NCBI GenBank assembly: GCA_030770535.1 | Contig: JASVEC010000015.1 | Span: forward strand, 1-64,000 | From: Batkoa obscura | Taxonomy: Eukaryota; Entomophthoromycota; Entomophthoromycetes; Entomophthorales; Batkoaceae | DNA: 64,000 nucleotides | Direction of reading: 5' to 3' | Shown here: piece by piece, positions 46,971-57,742 of the stretch | Layout: each line of letters opens with the position of its first letter | Numbering within the stretch: position 1 is the first letter of the stretch | The notes under the pieces: generated by a model | The model's input: only the letters and a program-made list of their open reading frames with translations | What the model was told of the DNA's origin: nothing | The model's database searches: none | Position numbers and translations under genes: made by a program

Positions 46971-49382
46971 TCAGTTAGAAGTATCTTCAATAACAATATC
47001 AGGTGCTTCGGAACTTCTCTCCTCAATTTTATAAAGATGTCTTGAATTTAATTGCATTTCTTGCTCAAGCATATTCTTTGCTGGTCCATATCCAAGTGAC
47101 GCTGCCAATTGTAAATTATAGAGCGCAAGTTCTGGATCAATATTAGTACCATGTCCATTTTTATAACATTGAGACAAGTGATAACATCCTGGACTTGAAA
47201 GATGTCTTGCGGCAGCATGAAAATGAGAAAAGGCTTTAGCAAAATCTGGGCCAGAATCAAGGTAATGTAAACCAAGATAATCATAAGCATCGCCACATCC
47301 TCCTTTGGCAGCTCGTTGTAAATAAGATAATGCCAAATGTAAATTAGGTGCAAGGAACCCAGGCTTCCCAGTGTAGTGATATAAACCAATATAATAAATG
47401 GCTTCAGCCTTTCCTTCAACCTCAGAAAGGTAAAGAAAGTAAGCATAAGCCTTTTCATATTGCTGGGTGTTATGAAAGTAGATAGCATCGCTTAGTGAAA
47501 TTCCAGACCCAGGAGATAGCACTTCATCTTGGGTCAAGTTTGATAGTAAAGAAGTGTTAAGAGTCAGATTGGTATCTTTTGAAGTCTGAGTTGAAGATAC
47601 GCTTTCATTATAAGCAATGTTGGGGAATTCTAGGACGTCTTGATTTAACGCTGGTGAAGCGTTAGGGCTAAGTGATTCAATACGTTTTGGGGTAGAAATA
47701 TGCATACTTTTAAACCCATCGATTAATGAGGATAGCGAAGTAGCAGAATCAAAATTCATATATGGCTTAGGAGATAATGAATACCCTGAATAATAGTCAT
47801 ATGAATAATCAAGACTTGGTTCATTTAAGAGTAAAGGGTCGATAGTACTCTTTGATTTGGTAGGGTTGAGAGAGTTTGGAGAGTTTAAAAGTGTAGTGCC
47901 ATTTGTAAAAATACTACGCATTTCTTTTTCCATTTCATAAGAAGTAGGCCTTATTTCTGGGTTCATATCAATGCATCTCTCAATAAAGGAGAGCGTTGGA
48001 CCAGATAAATTTTTAACCCAGATTGGCTTTGTTCCTTCTAATATACTCTTTTTTAAAGAAAGAGAATCAGATGGTTCTGGTATATCATAAGGAAATGATG
48101 TGGTCCATATACTGCCTAATATCATACCTAAGCTATAGACATCGCCTTTTTTAGTAAATAGACCAGAAGTTGGGTCCTCTTTTTCTAAAATTTCGGGTGG
48201 TGTATAAGGATAGTAAGCTTCTCTTCCCTCCCCAAGTAGACGTAATTGAATTGTTTCAAATCCACCAAATTGAAGAGTAAGGTTTGAAGTAACGAGTAAG
48301 TTACGAGGGTTTAGTCCTCCATGTATAATTCCAATAGAATGAAGATTTGCTACTGCTTCAATAATGTTATGAGTAAATCTAAGTCTAGTGAGAAGGTCTA
48401 TTTCTGTTCCCTCATTCGCATGCTTACTTACTAATTGCTGTAAACTCCCAGCTTCAAAATAATCAGATACAATACCAATAGATGAACCTTCTACCCATAA
48501 ACCATGAACCCAAGCAACATAATTATTAGCTCTTTGTTGAATCCATTTTAAAACTTCTTGCTGAATACCTTTTAAAAACTGAGGGTCAATATCTTGATAC
48601 ACTTTTTCAGCAACAATATTATGATTATACCTTGCTTTATATAACTTAAAATTGATACCCATGCGTGGTTGACTATCTAAAGTTCTTCGAATATTCCGAC
48701 GGACTATTCGGTAATTTTTGATTTCAATTTCATTATTTATGTCATCCTTGAAAAGGCCTTCAATTTTTATTTCTTGCTCTGAAAATAGATTATCGTTCAA
48801 AAGTTTAAGTGTCCCATTTATAGTACCCATGGTATTATTTGAAAGTACAGTACCGATAACAATTTTTGAACTAAGTTCACTTTTATATAGGCCTGCTTTT
48901 AAAGATTTTAAAAAACTTACTGCTCTACCAATCTCAATAGCATGGACCCTTGTGGCTTCTCTATATTTATCTTGGTTCCTCAATCTACTAAATAATCCCT
49001 TATCTTTCAAGAGATAAATAAACTCCAGTGTTTTATTTAATGCCTCAATATATTCCATGAAAGCAATAAAGTATTGCTTTGACTCCAAAAATGGTTTGTT
49101 ATCTGAATATGTAGCTATTTGCTCCTCAACATAAATATCACACTCTTCAATCTGTACCAATAACTCTTTACATATCTTTTTTTTAAACGTAAATAAGTCA
49201 ATTGTCTGTTTTACTGATGATTGTAATCGAAGTGCATCATTTAAAATAGTGTATGTATCGCCTTTACTAAAGCGTTGGGTTGATGAACGTGATCTGAAAA
49301 TATGTGAAGGGATGCTAGTTTCAGTATCATAACTTTCAGAATTAGAACGGCTTCTATTATTTTTTTTATCAGGTGATAACAT
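46971..49382 (-). CDS. MLKL-like helical bundle + pseudokinase + Sel1 repeats, 803 aa
   Basis: A single exon. Residues about 50-165 are a four-helix-bundle-like region of the MLKL/HeLo-like type (KKKICKELLVQIEECDIYVE, YFIAFMEYIEALNKTLEFIY, AIEIGRAVSFLKSLKAGLY). About 235-490 is a protein-kinase fold: the VAIK-type Lys is kept (NIVAEKVYQ). The HRD loop reads HGGLNPRNLL, without the catalytic Asp and Lys, and DFG reads FGGFE. The glycine loop is also absent, so it should be a pseudokinase. PPEIL and DVYSLGMILGSIW mark the C-lobe. A Ser/Pro/Tyr-rich linker follows. About 640-790 contains at least three Sel1/TPR-like repeats (YYIGLYHYTGKPG, DYLGLHYLDSGPD, YHLSQCYKNGHG). Kinase-Sel1 proteins are known in early-diverging fungi. 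A membrane-active or cell-death role for the bundle is inference. Confidence 0.8.
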   Translation of the reverse strand: MLSPDKKNNRSRSNSESYDTETSIPSHIFRSRSSTQRFSKGDTYTILNDALRLQSSVKQTIDLFTFKKKICKELLVQIEECDIYVEEQIATYSDNKPFLESKQYFIAFMEYIEALNKTLEFIYLLKDKGLFSRLRNQDKYREATRVHAIEIGRAVSFLKSLKAGLYKSELSSKIVIGTVLSNNTMGTINGTLKLLNDNLFSEQEIKIEGLFKDDINNEIEIKNYRIVRRNIRRTLDSQPRMGINFKLYKARYNHNIVAEKVYQDIDPQFLKGIQQEVLKWIQQRANNYVAWVHGLWVEGSSIGIVSDYFEAGSLQQLVSKHANEGTEIDLLTRLRFTHNIIEAVANLHSIGIIHGGLNPRNLLVTSNLTLQFGGFETIQLRLLGEGREAYYPYTPPEILEKEDPTSGLFTKKGDVYSLGMILGSIWTTSFPYDIPEPSDSLSLKKSILEGTKPIWVKNLSGPTLSFIERCIDMNPEIRPTSYEMEKEMRSIFTNGTTLLNSPNSLNPTKSKSTIDPLLLNEPSLDYSYDYYSGYSLSPKPYMNFDSATSLSSLIDGFKSMHISTPKRIESLSPNASPALNQDVLEFPNIAYNESVSSTQTSKDTNLTLNTSLLSNLTQDEVLSPGSGISLSDAIYFHNTQQYEKAYAYFLYLSEVEGKAEAIYYIGLYHYTGKPGFLAPNLHLALSYLQRAAKGGCGDAYDYLGLHYLDSGPDFAKAFSHFHAAARHLSSPGCYHLSQCYKNGHGTNIDPELALYNLQLAASLGYGPAKNMLEQEMQLNSRHLYKIEERSSEAPDIVIEDTSN

Positions 49383-49977
49383 TAATTATTAATACAATTC
49401 TAAATAAAATGTCAGTTAATAATACTGTATATTAAATAACTCTATAGCAGAAGCAAAAACATAATAAAGATCTATGTTTACCTAGAATTCAAACTTTAAA
49501 ACAATAGTAAGGGAACAGCAAATTTGTTTAAATAAAACCTATGCTTAAACTCGCATATGTAAGATGAATAAATAATACTTTTATTAAATTCTATTAAAAT
49601 TTGAACTTATCATCACTTTCTTTAATTAAAATTCAACCAATTAAAATAACTTGAACAATATACAAGTTATGATAATATCTAATTATTACCATTTAAAATG
49701 AGCAAATAATCACAGTACTTTTATTATAAATAATATAATTATAGTATAACGATATCGCTATCAATATTATATATACCAAATTTAGTAATATAAGATCTTA
49801 CAGATATCAAGATAGGATAGTTATTTTAAGTATGATAAAATAATCAAAGATAAAACTAAAAGAAACAAAAGATACTTTATAATAACACCCATTTATTATA
49901 GTATGACATAGTATCAGTTTTAAAAGATAAACAAGTATCAAATAACTTAATCATTTAAATTATGGATTCTATTTCAT
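49383..49977. other. Gene-free spacer
   Basis: About 595 bp of very A+T-rich sequence upstream of the pseudokinase gene. No repeat copy or ORF recognised. Confidence 0.6.
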
Positions 49978-50313
49978 TCAAGGTTTACGAGAATTTGCTT
50001 GATTAATTCTATCCCCAGCCTCCAAAATATGTTTAGGTATTTGGACGTCCCAAGCAGGGCGGTCGCTTTGAGCATTTGATTTTATAAAATCAGCAATCAA
50101 GTCCCAATCTTTTTTAACTGCTGCTCGCTTTTTATCTACCTCTTTTTTCTCAGCTTCGGACATTTTCTATATTAAATTAGTTTGTTATTCAGTAGGTTGT
50201 TTAGTTATGCTTACATCATATAGTTGGTTGGGACTTGGCACAGTCAGTTTCATCAACGCATAACCTACTCCAGTAATTCCTAATAGTGCTGCTATTCCTT
50301 TTCTCCACGACAT
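49978..50313 (-). CDS. CBP4: Cbp4/UQCC3-type cytochrome bc1 assembly factor, 95 aa
   Basis: Mitochondrial inner-membrane factor for cytochrome b assembly. Two exons (50313-50215 and 50166-49978, intron 48 nt) join to 95 aa. The N-terminal membrane helix is GIAALLGITGVGYALMKLTV. It is followed by PSPNQLYDKMSEAEKKEVD, matching the fungal Cbp4 pattern of a Pro-x-x-x-Gln/Glu-Leu turn and a charged helix. The end is KSNAQSDRPAWDVQIPKHI, like the SDKPIW stretch of Cbp4. An ATG at 50163 opens the second exon alone, but that would lose the membrane anchor. It is divergent from the cyclophilin gene, with 124 bp between the starts. Confidence 0.82.
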
Positions 50314-50437
50314 TTTTGTTTAAAAAGCTAAAATTTAAAATTGAAGATCTCATCAAATCTGATCAAATCTCAGAGTTTTGCAAAAAAAGTAAAAATGAAC
50401 AAAATCTTGGTTTTTTTCATGCTACCTTTTAATAAAG

Positions 50438-51259
50438 ATGAAAGTATATTTAAATATAACCATTGGAAACCTTAGCAAATATGAAGAGGAATGTAAAGCT
50501 TACGAGTTAGGAAAGGGATTTATATCAAAGAATGCATCATGGGTGGCAGAGGATTTGAATGAAGGGGAGTTCCTTAATAATGAGAAATTAAATCTATTAG
50601 TAGAGATGGTAGATAATCAACCAGAATATAAAGACAAGGTAATTTTAAATTCTACTATTCTATATGTTAATCTAATTTTTAAAATAGCTCATTCAATTTA
50701 ACCCTCCACAAAAATTAAAAGGCGGCAGACTAGTTTTCGAGTTGGATGAAAAAAACTGTCCAAAAACAAGTTCCAACTTTTACCATTTATGTAAAGGTGA
50801 TAAAGGCCTCAGTAAACCAAGTAAAAAGCCCCTTCATTATCTAAATACTACCTTATTTCGTGTTGTAAGTGGTTACATTGCTCAAGGCGGAGACATTACA
50901 AGAGGTAGTTAATTTAACTAATATCAACAAAGTTTACTAACTAAGTTTAAGGGGATGGTAGTGGAGGGGACTCAATTTACAATGGTAAGTTTAACGATGA
51001 AAAAGGAGGTTTAAACAAAAAGTTTGAAGAAGCAGGCTCACTAGCAATGGCAAATTCTGGAAAAAATTCAAATACTTCACAGTTTTTCATTACGCTTCCA
51101 ACTAGTGAAAAAGATGCTTATAGTAAATTAAATGGTAAATACGTCCTATTTGGTAGACTTACTGAAGGTTTAGAGGTACTAGATTTTATTAATCAAATCC
51201 CTTGCAACAATGAAATACCTGAGTCTGCTATCACTATTACAGATTGTGGCACTTTATAA
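50438..51259 (+). CDS. Cyclophilin-type peptidyl-prolyl isomerase with N-terminal extension
   Basis: Three exons (50438-50638, 50688-50904, 50952-51259) give 241 aa in frame. The intron before exon 3 has a canonical TACTAAC branch site at 50936. The first strand (KVYLNITIGN) opens the barrel, and about 60 helical residues are inserted before the second strand GGRLVFELDEKNCPKTSSNF. Active-site blocks are LFRVVSGYIAQGGDITRG (Arg55 and Gln63 of human CypA kept), AMANSGKNSNTSQFFITL (Phe113 kept) and LNGKYVLFGRLTEG. The latter has Tyr where CypA has His126, and the Trp121 region has no Trp, so cyclosporin binding and activity may be weak. The likely compartment is the cytosol or nucleus, as there is no signal peptide. 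Confidence 0.88.
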
Positions 51260-51399
51260 ATTATTTAGTATTATAACAATTAATAAAAGTTATATTAAAT
51301 ATTCATTTGTATTAAAAACTCTGATTTTAAAAATAGTTTTAAATATGTCGCTTTTTATTATCTTTTATAAAATAGGGAATAAAGTAAATATCAGACTAT

Positions 51400-51909
51400 T
51401 TAAAGTTGATAATATGAGAAAAGCATAGCGGAGGCAAGAATAGCACCCACAAAGTTAGATTGAGAAGTTGAGTATAAAGCACCAGAGTTAGTTCCATTAG
51501 TTACATTCTTAGCATTAGTAGAATTGGTGCTGTTTTTAGCTTGATCTGGGAGGTCTACTTTTCTGTAATATTTATTAATGCAGTTGGTACTACATGTTTT
51601 GTATTCCTCAATATTAGTTTGGTTACATGCAGCAACACAAGAAGTGGTATCACCGATTTGACTCTTACTTGGGTTTGGTACACCGGTACATAAAGCTTTA
51701 CAAGCAAGATCCTCAACATTACAACTATTCTTTTGAGCGCATTTTTCAAGCTCAGTAGGTTCACTAGATCCAGTTTGACTAGGTGCACTGCTTCCAGAGG
51801 CAGTGGCTACGGTTGCAACTACTACGGAAGTAGTAGCATCCCCGTTTGATTGAGCAATAGTAGCGAGGGCGGATATTGAGACGACTAAAAGTTTATTAAA
51901 GGAGACCAT
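51400..51909 (-). CDS. Secreted cysteine-rich GPI-anchored surface protein, 169 aa
   Basis: A signal peptide (LLVVSISALATIAQS) is followed by a Ser/Thr-rich stretch. An eight-cysteine region, about residues 57-110, runs CAQKNSC, then CKALC, CVAAC, CSTNC. An Asn-Ser/Thr-rich stalk with several N-glycosylation sequons follows. The hydrophobic tail (FVGAILASAMLFSYYQL) after a small-residue site fits a GPI attachment signal. The family is not recognised; it is not a classical CFEM by spacing. It converges on the cyclophilin gene, 140 bp apart. Confidence 0.75.
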   Translation of the reverse strand: MVSFNKLLVVSISALATIAQSNGDATTSVVVATVATASGSSAPSQTGSSEPTELEKCAQKNSCNVEDLACKALCTGVPNPSKSQIGDTTSCVAACNQTNIEEYKTCSTNCINKYYRKVDLPDQAKNSTNSTNAKNVTNGTNSGALYSTSQSNFVGAILASAMLFSYYQL

Positions 51910-52990
51910 ATTAAGAATAAAATTGAGTTCTAAGATTAAAGATAGATTAATTAATAGTTCAAACTATTTATAAGTTAAATTAAAAAAATATTGTTTTGTA
52001 TTAAATACTAAAGGAAGATAAATATATGTTTGTTATTTTGGTACTATTTATATATCTTGAGTTGGCTATTATGTCTCATCTTAGCTCCATAGAGTACTTA
52101 AAGTTTTACTTTGGAGTTGTTAATAAAATAGAAAACCCCGATTAAAAAATGCAGTTGAAACTGTGGAGGAGATTAAGAGTGACTACCAAAAATAAATGAC
52201 AATTAGCCAAATTTAGAAGTTAGAAAAATGAAACGTTAAGATTAAATAAGAAGCTTTATTTATGTTTATTTATATTTATGATATTTGCAGAAATAAGTAA
52301 CTAAAAATTAAAGATTAACCTTAACCATCAAAATTTATAATCAAACTAAACTTTATTATAATCAAATAAATAATTTATAATTAATTATGATAGTTTAAAC
52401 ATTAGTAAATAACATAATAAATTAGAATACTAAAATAATATTTTAATGTTAACAGGAAATATGTTTACTGTTAAATTGATCTTAAACCATATTTAGGTCC
52501 TTAATTTTAAAACATCATTAATTAATATTTTATACACCTTGTTAAATAAACAGAAAAATTGTATTTTTAGTGTTATGTTAAGTCACAAAAGTAAAGCAAA
52601 TATTTCAAAATTATATTGTCATAATTATAAATTTATCATTTTAATGTATAAAGTTAACTTAGTTTAACTTAATCTTAACCTCAAGAAATATAACAAAATT
52701 AAATACCCAATTTGATTAAATAATAATCTATAAAATATGCCAAATAAAAATTAGATCTTTTAAGCTAATATTATTTCATTTGATACTTGTATGATAACTA
52801 AAACTTGAAATTAACTTTAGCTCAACGGTTTAATATTACAATAAGCCAACATTTACATCATATGTCTTTTTGAAGACATGTACCTGAGACATTACATTAT
52901 ATAATTATATAATATTTTATTTCAAAAATTATTATTAAATTAGGTTTAATAAACTATATAATTTATAGCAAATATTTAGTGTTCTTAAAT
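51910..52990. other. Gene-free spacer
   Basis: About 1.1 kb, extremely A+T-rich. No MITE, ORF or other repeat recognised. Confidence 0.6.
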
Positions 52991-55641
52991 TTATATTTTA
53001 TGATAGGTTGATTGTATCAAACTTGCTTTTTCTTGCTCGTCATCGGACTCGCTTTCTTCCTCGCTTTCTTCTTCATTGTCTTCTTCTGACTCTTCTTCCG
53101 TTTCCTCCTCTGATTCTGTTTCCTCTTCTTCAACATTGTCTTCTAATCCACTAGAAGTTTCTTCTTCTTCTTCTTCTTCTTCCTCATAAAATGCATCTAA
53201 ATCTTCCAAGTTGCCTTTTTTAATACTGCTACTTGATGGATTAAAATTAGTGGGATTGCTTTTAATAGTATTTTTTGGCTTAGCTTCCTCTTCCTCTAAA
53301 TTAATATTACGTACTGTACCATCTGGTTTATCTTCTGGCCAATCAGGTAAAGGTTCGTAGCCTTTTAGTGGAGTATTGAGTTGTAGGGAAGCAGAGCCAA
53401 TAACAAATTCGCTTTGCGAATATGAGTAGGTTTGATGTGATGGTAATGGCTTATTGCTTAAAAAGATATAACTCAAATGATTTTTTAGAACACTATTGCT
53501 ATCTAATTCTTCATTTTCATTGTTGTACAAGCTAACAAAGCCTTGTAAAAATCTTGCTCGATCCCTTAAATCATAACTTTTATCATACCTTGCTAACGTA
53601 AGGAGATATTTGATCATTTGATTCAACTCATTCTTTTCAGGCCATAATGTTAGAAGTTTAATTGCCAATGAGAGTGTTTGTTTTTTAACTATTTCATCCT
53701 AAATAAACGTTTAATTTTTTTATAAGCTATTGATATTAATATTACCTCCTCTTTAAAGCTTTTAATAGCAACGCGTAAAACATCTGAAGCATAGTTTGAG
53801 ACAAGATTTGCATATTGTCCAATAAGCCAAATGATGGCCGCTTTAGCTGTAGGTAAGAGTTCAACTGAATTATGGAATGCAAATAAAAGATGCAATAAAT
53901 AGGGAGTTTGATCATTTTTGGAATCGAGGGATTGAAGTAACTGTTTAATTACTGTAATAGATTCCCCAACTACTACCAAGTTTTTGTCCTCCATAAGTTC
54001 CATTAGAATTCTTAAACACATACTGGTTGAAGTTGGTATCTTTGATGTACATCTTCCCATGGCTTGTATTGCACCAGCAACTAAGTCATCATCATATGAT
54101 TTTGTATATGCTTTCAATTCTCTTAATAAAGGCAATAGAGTAGATGTGGTAACTACTTCTGTAGCGATTTTTAGTTTAAGATCGCGGACTAATTTAATAT
54201 CTCCTGAGCGGATAAAGAAGCTTGATAGGTAAGGCTCAAAGATATTCTAAATAAATAAATCAGTAAAATAACTTGTTAGTTTAAATATAAGTGTTACTGG
54301 AAATGAGGAGCAAATTGTGACTATATTTGTCAATACTATATATTGGATCTCTTGATGAGAACGAAGTAATCGTACTAAAGGTTTACCAACTTTCATCAGT
54401 TCTTTTGTTGGAGCTATATGATAATAAAGGGATGCAGTGGAAAGTACAACCTAAAATACAGTTAGTCTACAATTTAGAAACACTGTGATAATATCTACCG
54501 AGCTATTATGACTAGCGAGTAAAGGCTCTACTGACTTTAAAAGTAAAGCATGATCCCGATCTATTTCATATCCTGAGGCTACAGGTTGATCCTCATCATA
54601 AAATGACTTAAGATTCTCGTTTGATTTATTTTTATTTTTCTAAAATTTATGTTATTTAAATTGTGAAATTATAAATATTGTATTAAATTACATTCTTATG
54701 ATTATTTGGATTTAAAAAATTCACTCTAATAAGACATTGTTAAATATTTCTTATAATATTAGGATCATTTTACCTTGAATATCTTAATAATAAATCAATA
54801 GTAGAGATTTGAGACCACTCATCAAACTCAGTAATTAAGTTGCATAATTTTCTAAAATGGGGATGTATAAGATCAAACTTATTTGGGCAAAGTGTATTAA
54901 ATGACATAATAACTCCACCCAAACCAATATGAGACTTATCATTCAAATAAATTTTCAGAACATCAATTAAAGCATCTTTTTGAGAAGGATCCATTCTATA
55001 AAGTTATTAGAATACTTTTAAATATGAATTTTTTGCTTACCCATATAGCTTTATAATGGCGAATGCAGCTGATTTACGTACATAAGGGGAAAGATCAGTC
55101 ACTGCAGAACGTATAGCTAGTAAAACAATAGGAGAAATCATTTTTACACGAATTCCAGACATGACTCTTAACGCTAAAGCCCTTATTACTGGTGAAGGGT
55201 CTGATAAATCTTTTTGGAAAGTGTTTATTGAAAGTAAAGCTAAATCAGGTTCCTGTTCTGCATATCTTAATAGATAGATATAAACTAATTTCCTTATTTC
55301 TAAATTGGAACTTGCTACATTTTTTACTACTCCCGCAAAAGCTTCACTTGCGTCTTGACCTTTACTTATCATCTACAAAACTTTAAATCAAGCTTAAAAG
55401 TATTACAAACAAAACTTACAGCAATCAACTTTTTTAATCCATTTAGTTTATCCCTATCTGAGCTTGAGTTTAGCAGTTTATCAAGCTCTTGAATATTAAA
55501 AATTGCTGTATCAAATATTGCTGCATCTTGGCCATCTAATCTAAATTCGGACGCATTTTCTACAATATTCTCTGAAACGATTCTTGATAGTTGTGCTGCA
55601 CTTTGGGCAAATGCTGCTGCTCGATTTATATATCCTTCCAT
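52991..55641 (-). CDS. APL6: AP-3 adaptor complex beta subunit
   Basis: Large subunit of the AP-3 coat that carries cargo from Golgi/endosome to the vacuole. Eight or nine exons separated by short introns. The N-terminal start is [20 protein letters not shown]. The adaptin trunk of HEAT-like repeats has [54 protein letters not shown] and [15 protein letters not shown] (AP-3 beta-specific). The trunk continues with [14 protein letters not shown] and [11 protein letters not shown]. Near the end is an acidic Glu/Ser hinge of about 60 residues (53010-53200), the hallmark of AP-3 beta, and the protein stops soon after. It lacks a long ear, like yeast Apl6 (809 aa), which it resembles in length. 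Confidence 0.93.
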
Positions 55642-55924
55642 TTTGCAAAGTTAGTAAATCAATGATATTATGATTTTTTAACTTAAGTACTTTAAATTTT
55701 AAATAACCAATCAAGGTGAAGTAGAAGTGTTTTTATTATTATGACGTAGAAAATCAAAAATTTATTGTTTTTATACTATAATAAATTATATAATCTATAA
55801 AGTTTAAAAATAAATTAGTATACCCTTTTTAAAGTAGAAATAAAAAAACGAAAAACTTTAATAACAGCTTTAATATAAATTTAATATATATATGCTATAA
55901 GTAACATAAATAAAAAAAGTTAAA
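55642..55924. other. Spacer
   Basis: About 280 bp between the APL6 start and the stop of the G-patch gene; only promoter-like A+T-rich sequence seen. Confidence 0.5.
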
Positions 55925-57475
55925 CTAAGCATCCAAAGAATAACCAAGACCAACGCCCTTATTTCTATATTTTACTTCAGGATTGGTACCTAATTTACTT
56001 TTAGATTTATTTTTATCATAGCCCATCTTAGATAACAGTTTAAATCCTATATTGTTTTCTTCTATTGGTGGTACATCTTCAAATATTACATTACCATGCT
56101 TGTGTTTACCTTCCATAATATTAGAACCTAATTGAATGAAGTTAGATATATTGGATATGTGTAGATTAAACGCTGGATTATTATGTATTTGATCATAATA
56201 CATTGAATTATTTGACATTGGATTATTAAATATAGATCTGTTCGATATAAACTTGATAGCTTTAAAAGATAAATCGATATCCTTATTATCATTATCTCTC
56301 ATAATAGATTTAATATATTTATTATGGTACTCCTTTAACAAATTAATAAGGGTAGCTGAAAAATCTTTAACTTGAAATGGAAGTTCTTTGTATTCCGATT
56401 CTTTAATCTTAACTTCATTAGCAATAGAAAATTCACTTTGTTTTTTTGAATAAATACACAAGTATTTATTAAACTCTTTTCCTTTCAATGTGTAATCTAA
56501 TTTGTACCTACCAATTAGATCTCTTATTATACTACGAAACTCTTTTAACATGGGATATAAAGTTAATTCTTTACCTGGTGTAGTACAAAGCTTTCTTAAT
56601 TGTTTATCAATTTCATTCATTTCATTTAATAAATAAACACTTTTATAAATTGGTGCCTTCATATCTTTCATAAATTTAATTTCTTCTGCTAATAACTCTT
56701 GTTTTTCTCCAAATTCTTCCGTTTTTTCTCTTCGAGCTTCCTTTTTTCCCTTGTGTAACTTCTTATTTAACTTCCTTCTTTGATTAAGGCTTAATTCTTC
56801 CTTCTCAACACCTTCATTTTCATCTTCATTTTCATCTTCATTATTTTCATCTCCATTTTCATCTAAGAAGCCAACACTATCTAAAAACTCTGGATGATTT
56901 AAAAAGTTTTGCACCTTATCATTAGCAACATGGTCGCTGAAATTAAACTCAAGTCCTTCGTCCATCGAAGAATCCTGATCTAACTCAGAACGCAATCGCA
57001 TCCCATGAGCAGCTTGGACAAATTGTAAAGAATCTTTGTTAAGTAATAAATCACCGTTTGAATCACTTTCTCTATTCATTGCTTTAAACGCTTTTTCCTT
57101 TTCAGCCATTAAAAAATCATAATTTGCTTCAGGATCTATCTGCATTTCTCGAATAGTTTGGACAAGCTGAAAAAGCTCTTTATCAAAAGAGGATTCACCG
57201 TCTAAATTAACTTTGTCATTTACTACTTTATACGTTTCTTGTTGCATCTGTAATAGTAAATCACTATCCTTTTCTAAAAAACGATCAGTATAAGCGTTAT
57301 CCAAATCATCCTTTTCGTTTAATTCTATTTCGGCTTCACCTATATTTACATTAGTTAATCCATGCCTTATTTTCAATTTTATATAATCTTTACTTGAAAA
57401 CACCTTTTTTCCTTTAGTTTTCTGTTTATTTATGCTCATTATTAATACCTTTTTATCTGAAAATTTTGAGCTCAA
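55925..57475 (-). CDS. Sqs1-like R3H/G-patch protein, 516 aa
   Basis: A single exon. The N-terminal half is acidic with dispersed motifs (FLEKDSDLLLQMQQETYK, GMRLRSELDQDSSMDEGLEF). A DENGDENNEDENEDENEG acidic run follows, then a basic coiled coil (RRKLNKKLHKGKKEARREK). About 330-365 (IRDLIGRYKLDYTLKGKEFN) could be an R3H-type nucleic-acid-binding segment. The extreme C-terminus is a degenerate G-patch: NIGFKLLSKMGYDKNKSKSK, ending GVGLGYSLDA. R3H plus C-terminal G-patch is the layout of Sqs1/Pfa1, a cofactor of the helicase Prp43 in pre-rRNA processing and splicing. The G-patch is poor in glycines, so Prp43 activation is uncertain. Confidence 0.65.
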   Translation of the reverse strand: MSSKFSDKKVLIMSINKQKTKGKKVFSSKDYIKLKIRHGLTNVNIGEAEIELNEKDDLDNAYTDRFLEKDSDLLLQMQQETYKVVNDKVNLDGESSFDKELFQLVQTIREMQIDPEANYDFLMAEKEKAFKAMNRESDSNGDLLLNKDSLQFVQAAHGMRLRSELDQDSSMDEGLEFNFSDHVANDKVQNFLNHPEFLDSVGFLDENGDENNEDENEDENEGVEKEELSLNQRRKLNKKLHKGKKEARREKTEEFGEKQELLAEEIKFMKDMKAPIYKSVYLLNEMNEIDKQLRKLCTTPGKELTLYPMLKEFRSIIRDLIGRYKLDYTLKGKEFNKYLCIYSKKQSEFSIANEVKIKESEYKELPFQVKDFSATLINLLKEYHNKYIKSIMRDNDNKDIDLSFKAIKFISNRSIFNNPMSNNSMYYDQIHNNPAFNLHISNISNFIQLGSNIMEGKHKHGNVIFEDVPPIEENNIGFKLLSKMGYDKNKSKSKLGTNPEVKYRNKGVGLGYSLDA

Positions 57476-57742
57476 AACTCAAAAATTGTCAAAAATTATT
57501 TTTTAATTTGGTATGATACTTTCTAACTAATTATTACTTCATAGTATATGCCCAAAATGAATTATTTCAAATATTATGTTATTATAATTAAAAGGTAAGA
57601 TGAACCGACTTTGAAAGAGCTATAATATCTGTCATATTGTTATTTAATTTGCCTATTTTAAAGTCATCTTTTGTTACTTAAAAAAATTTAACATATTCCT
57701 GTTAATTAAAATTACATAAAGTTTAAAAAATAATAACTTTAT

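Noticed and set aside
53000-53200. Simple CTTCTT repeat that could be a microsatellite
   Set aside because: It codes in frame for the acidic Glu/Ser hinge of AP-3 beta, a conserved property of that subunit.
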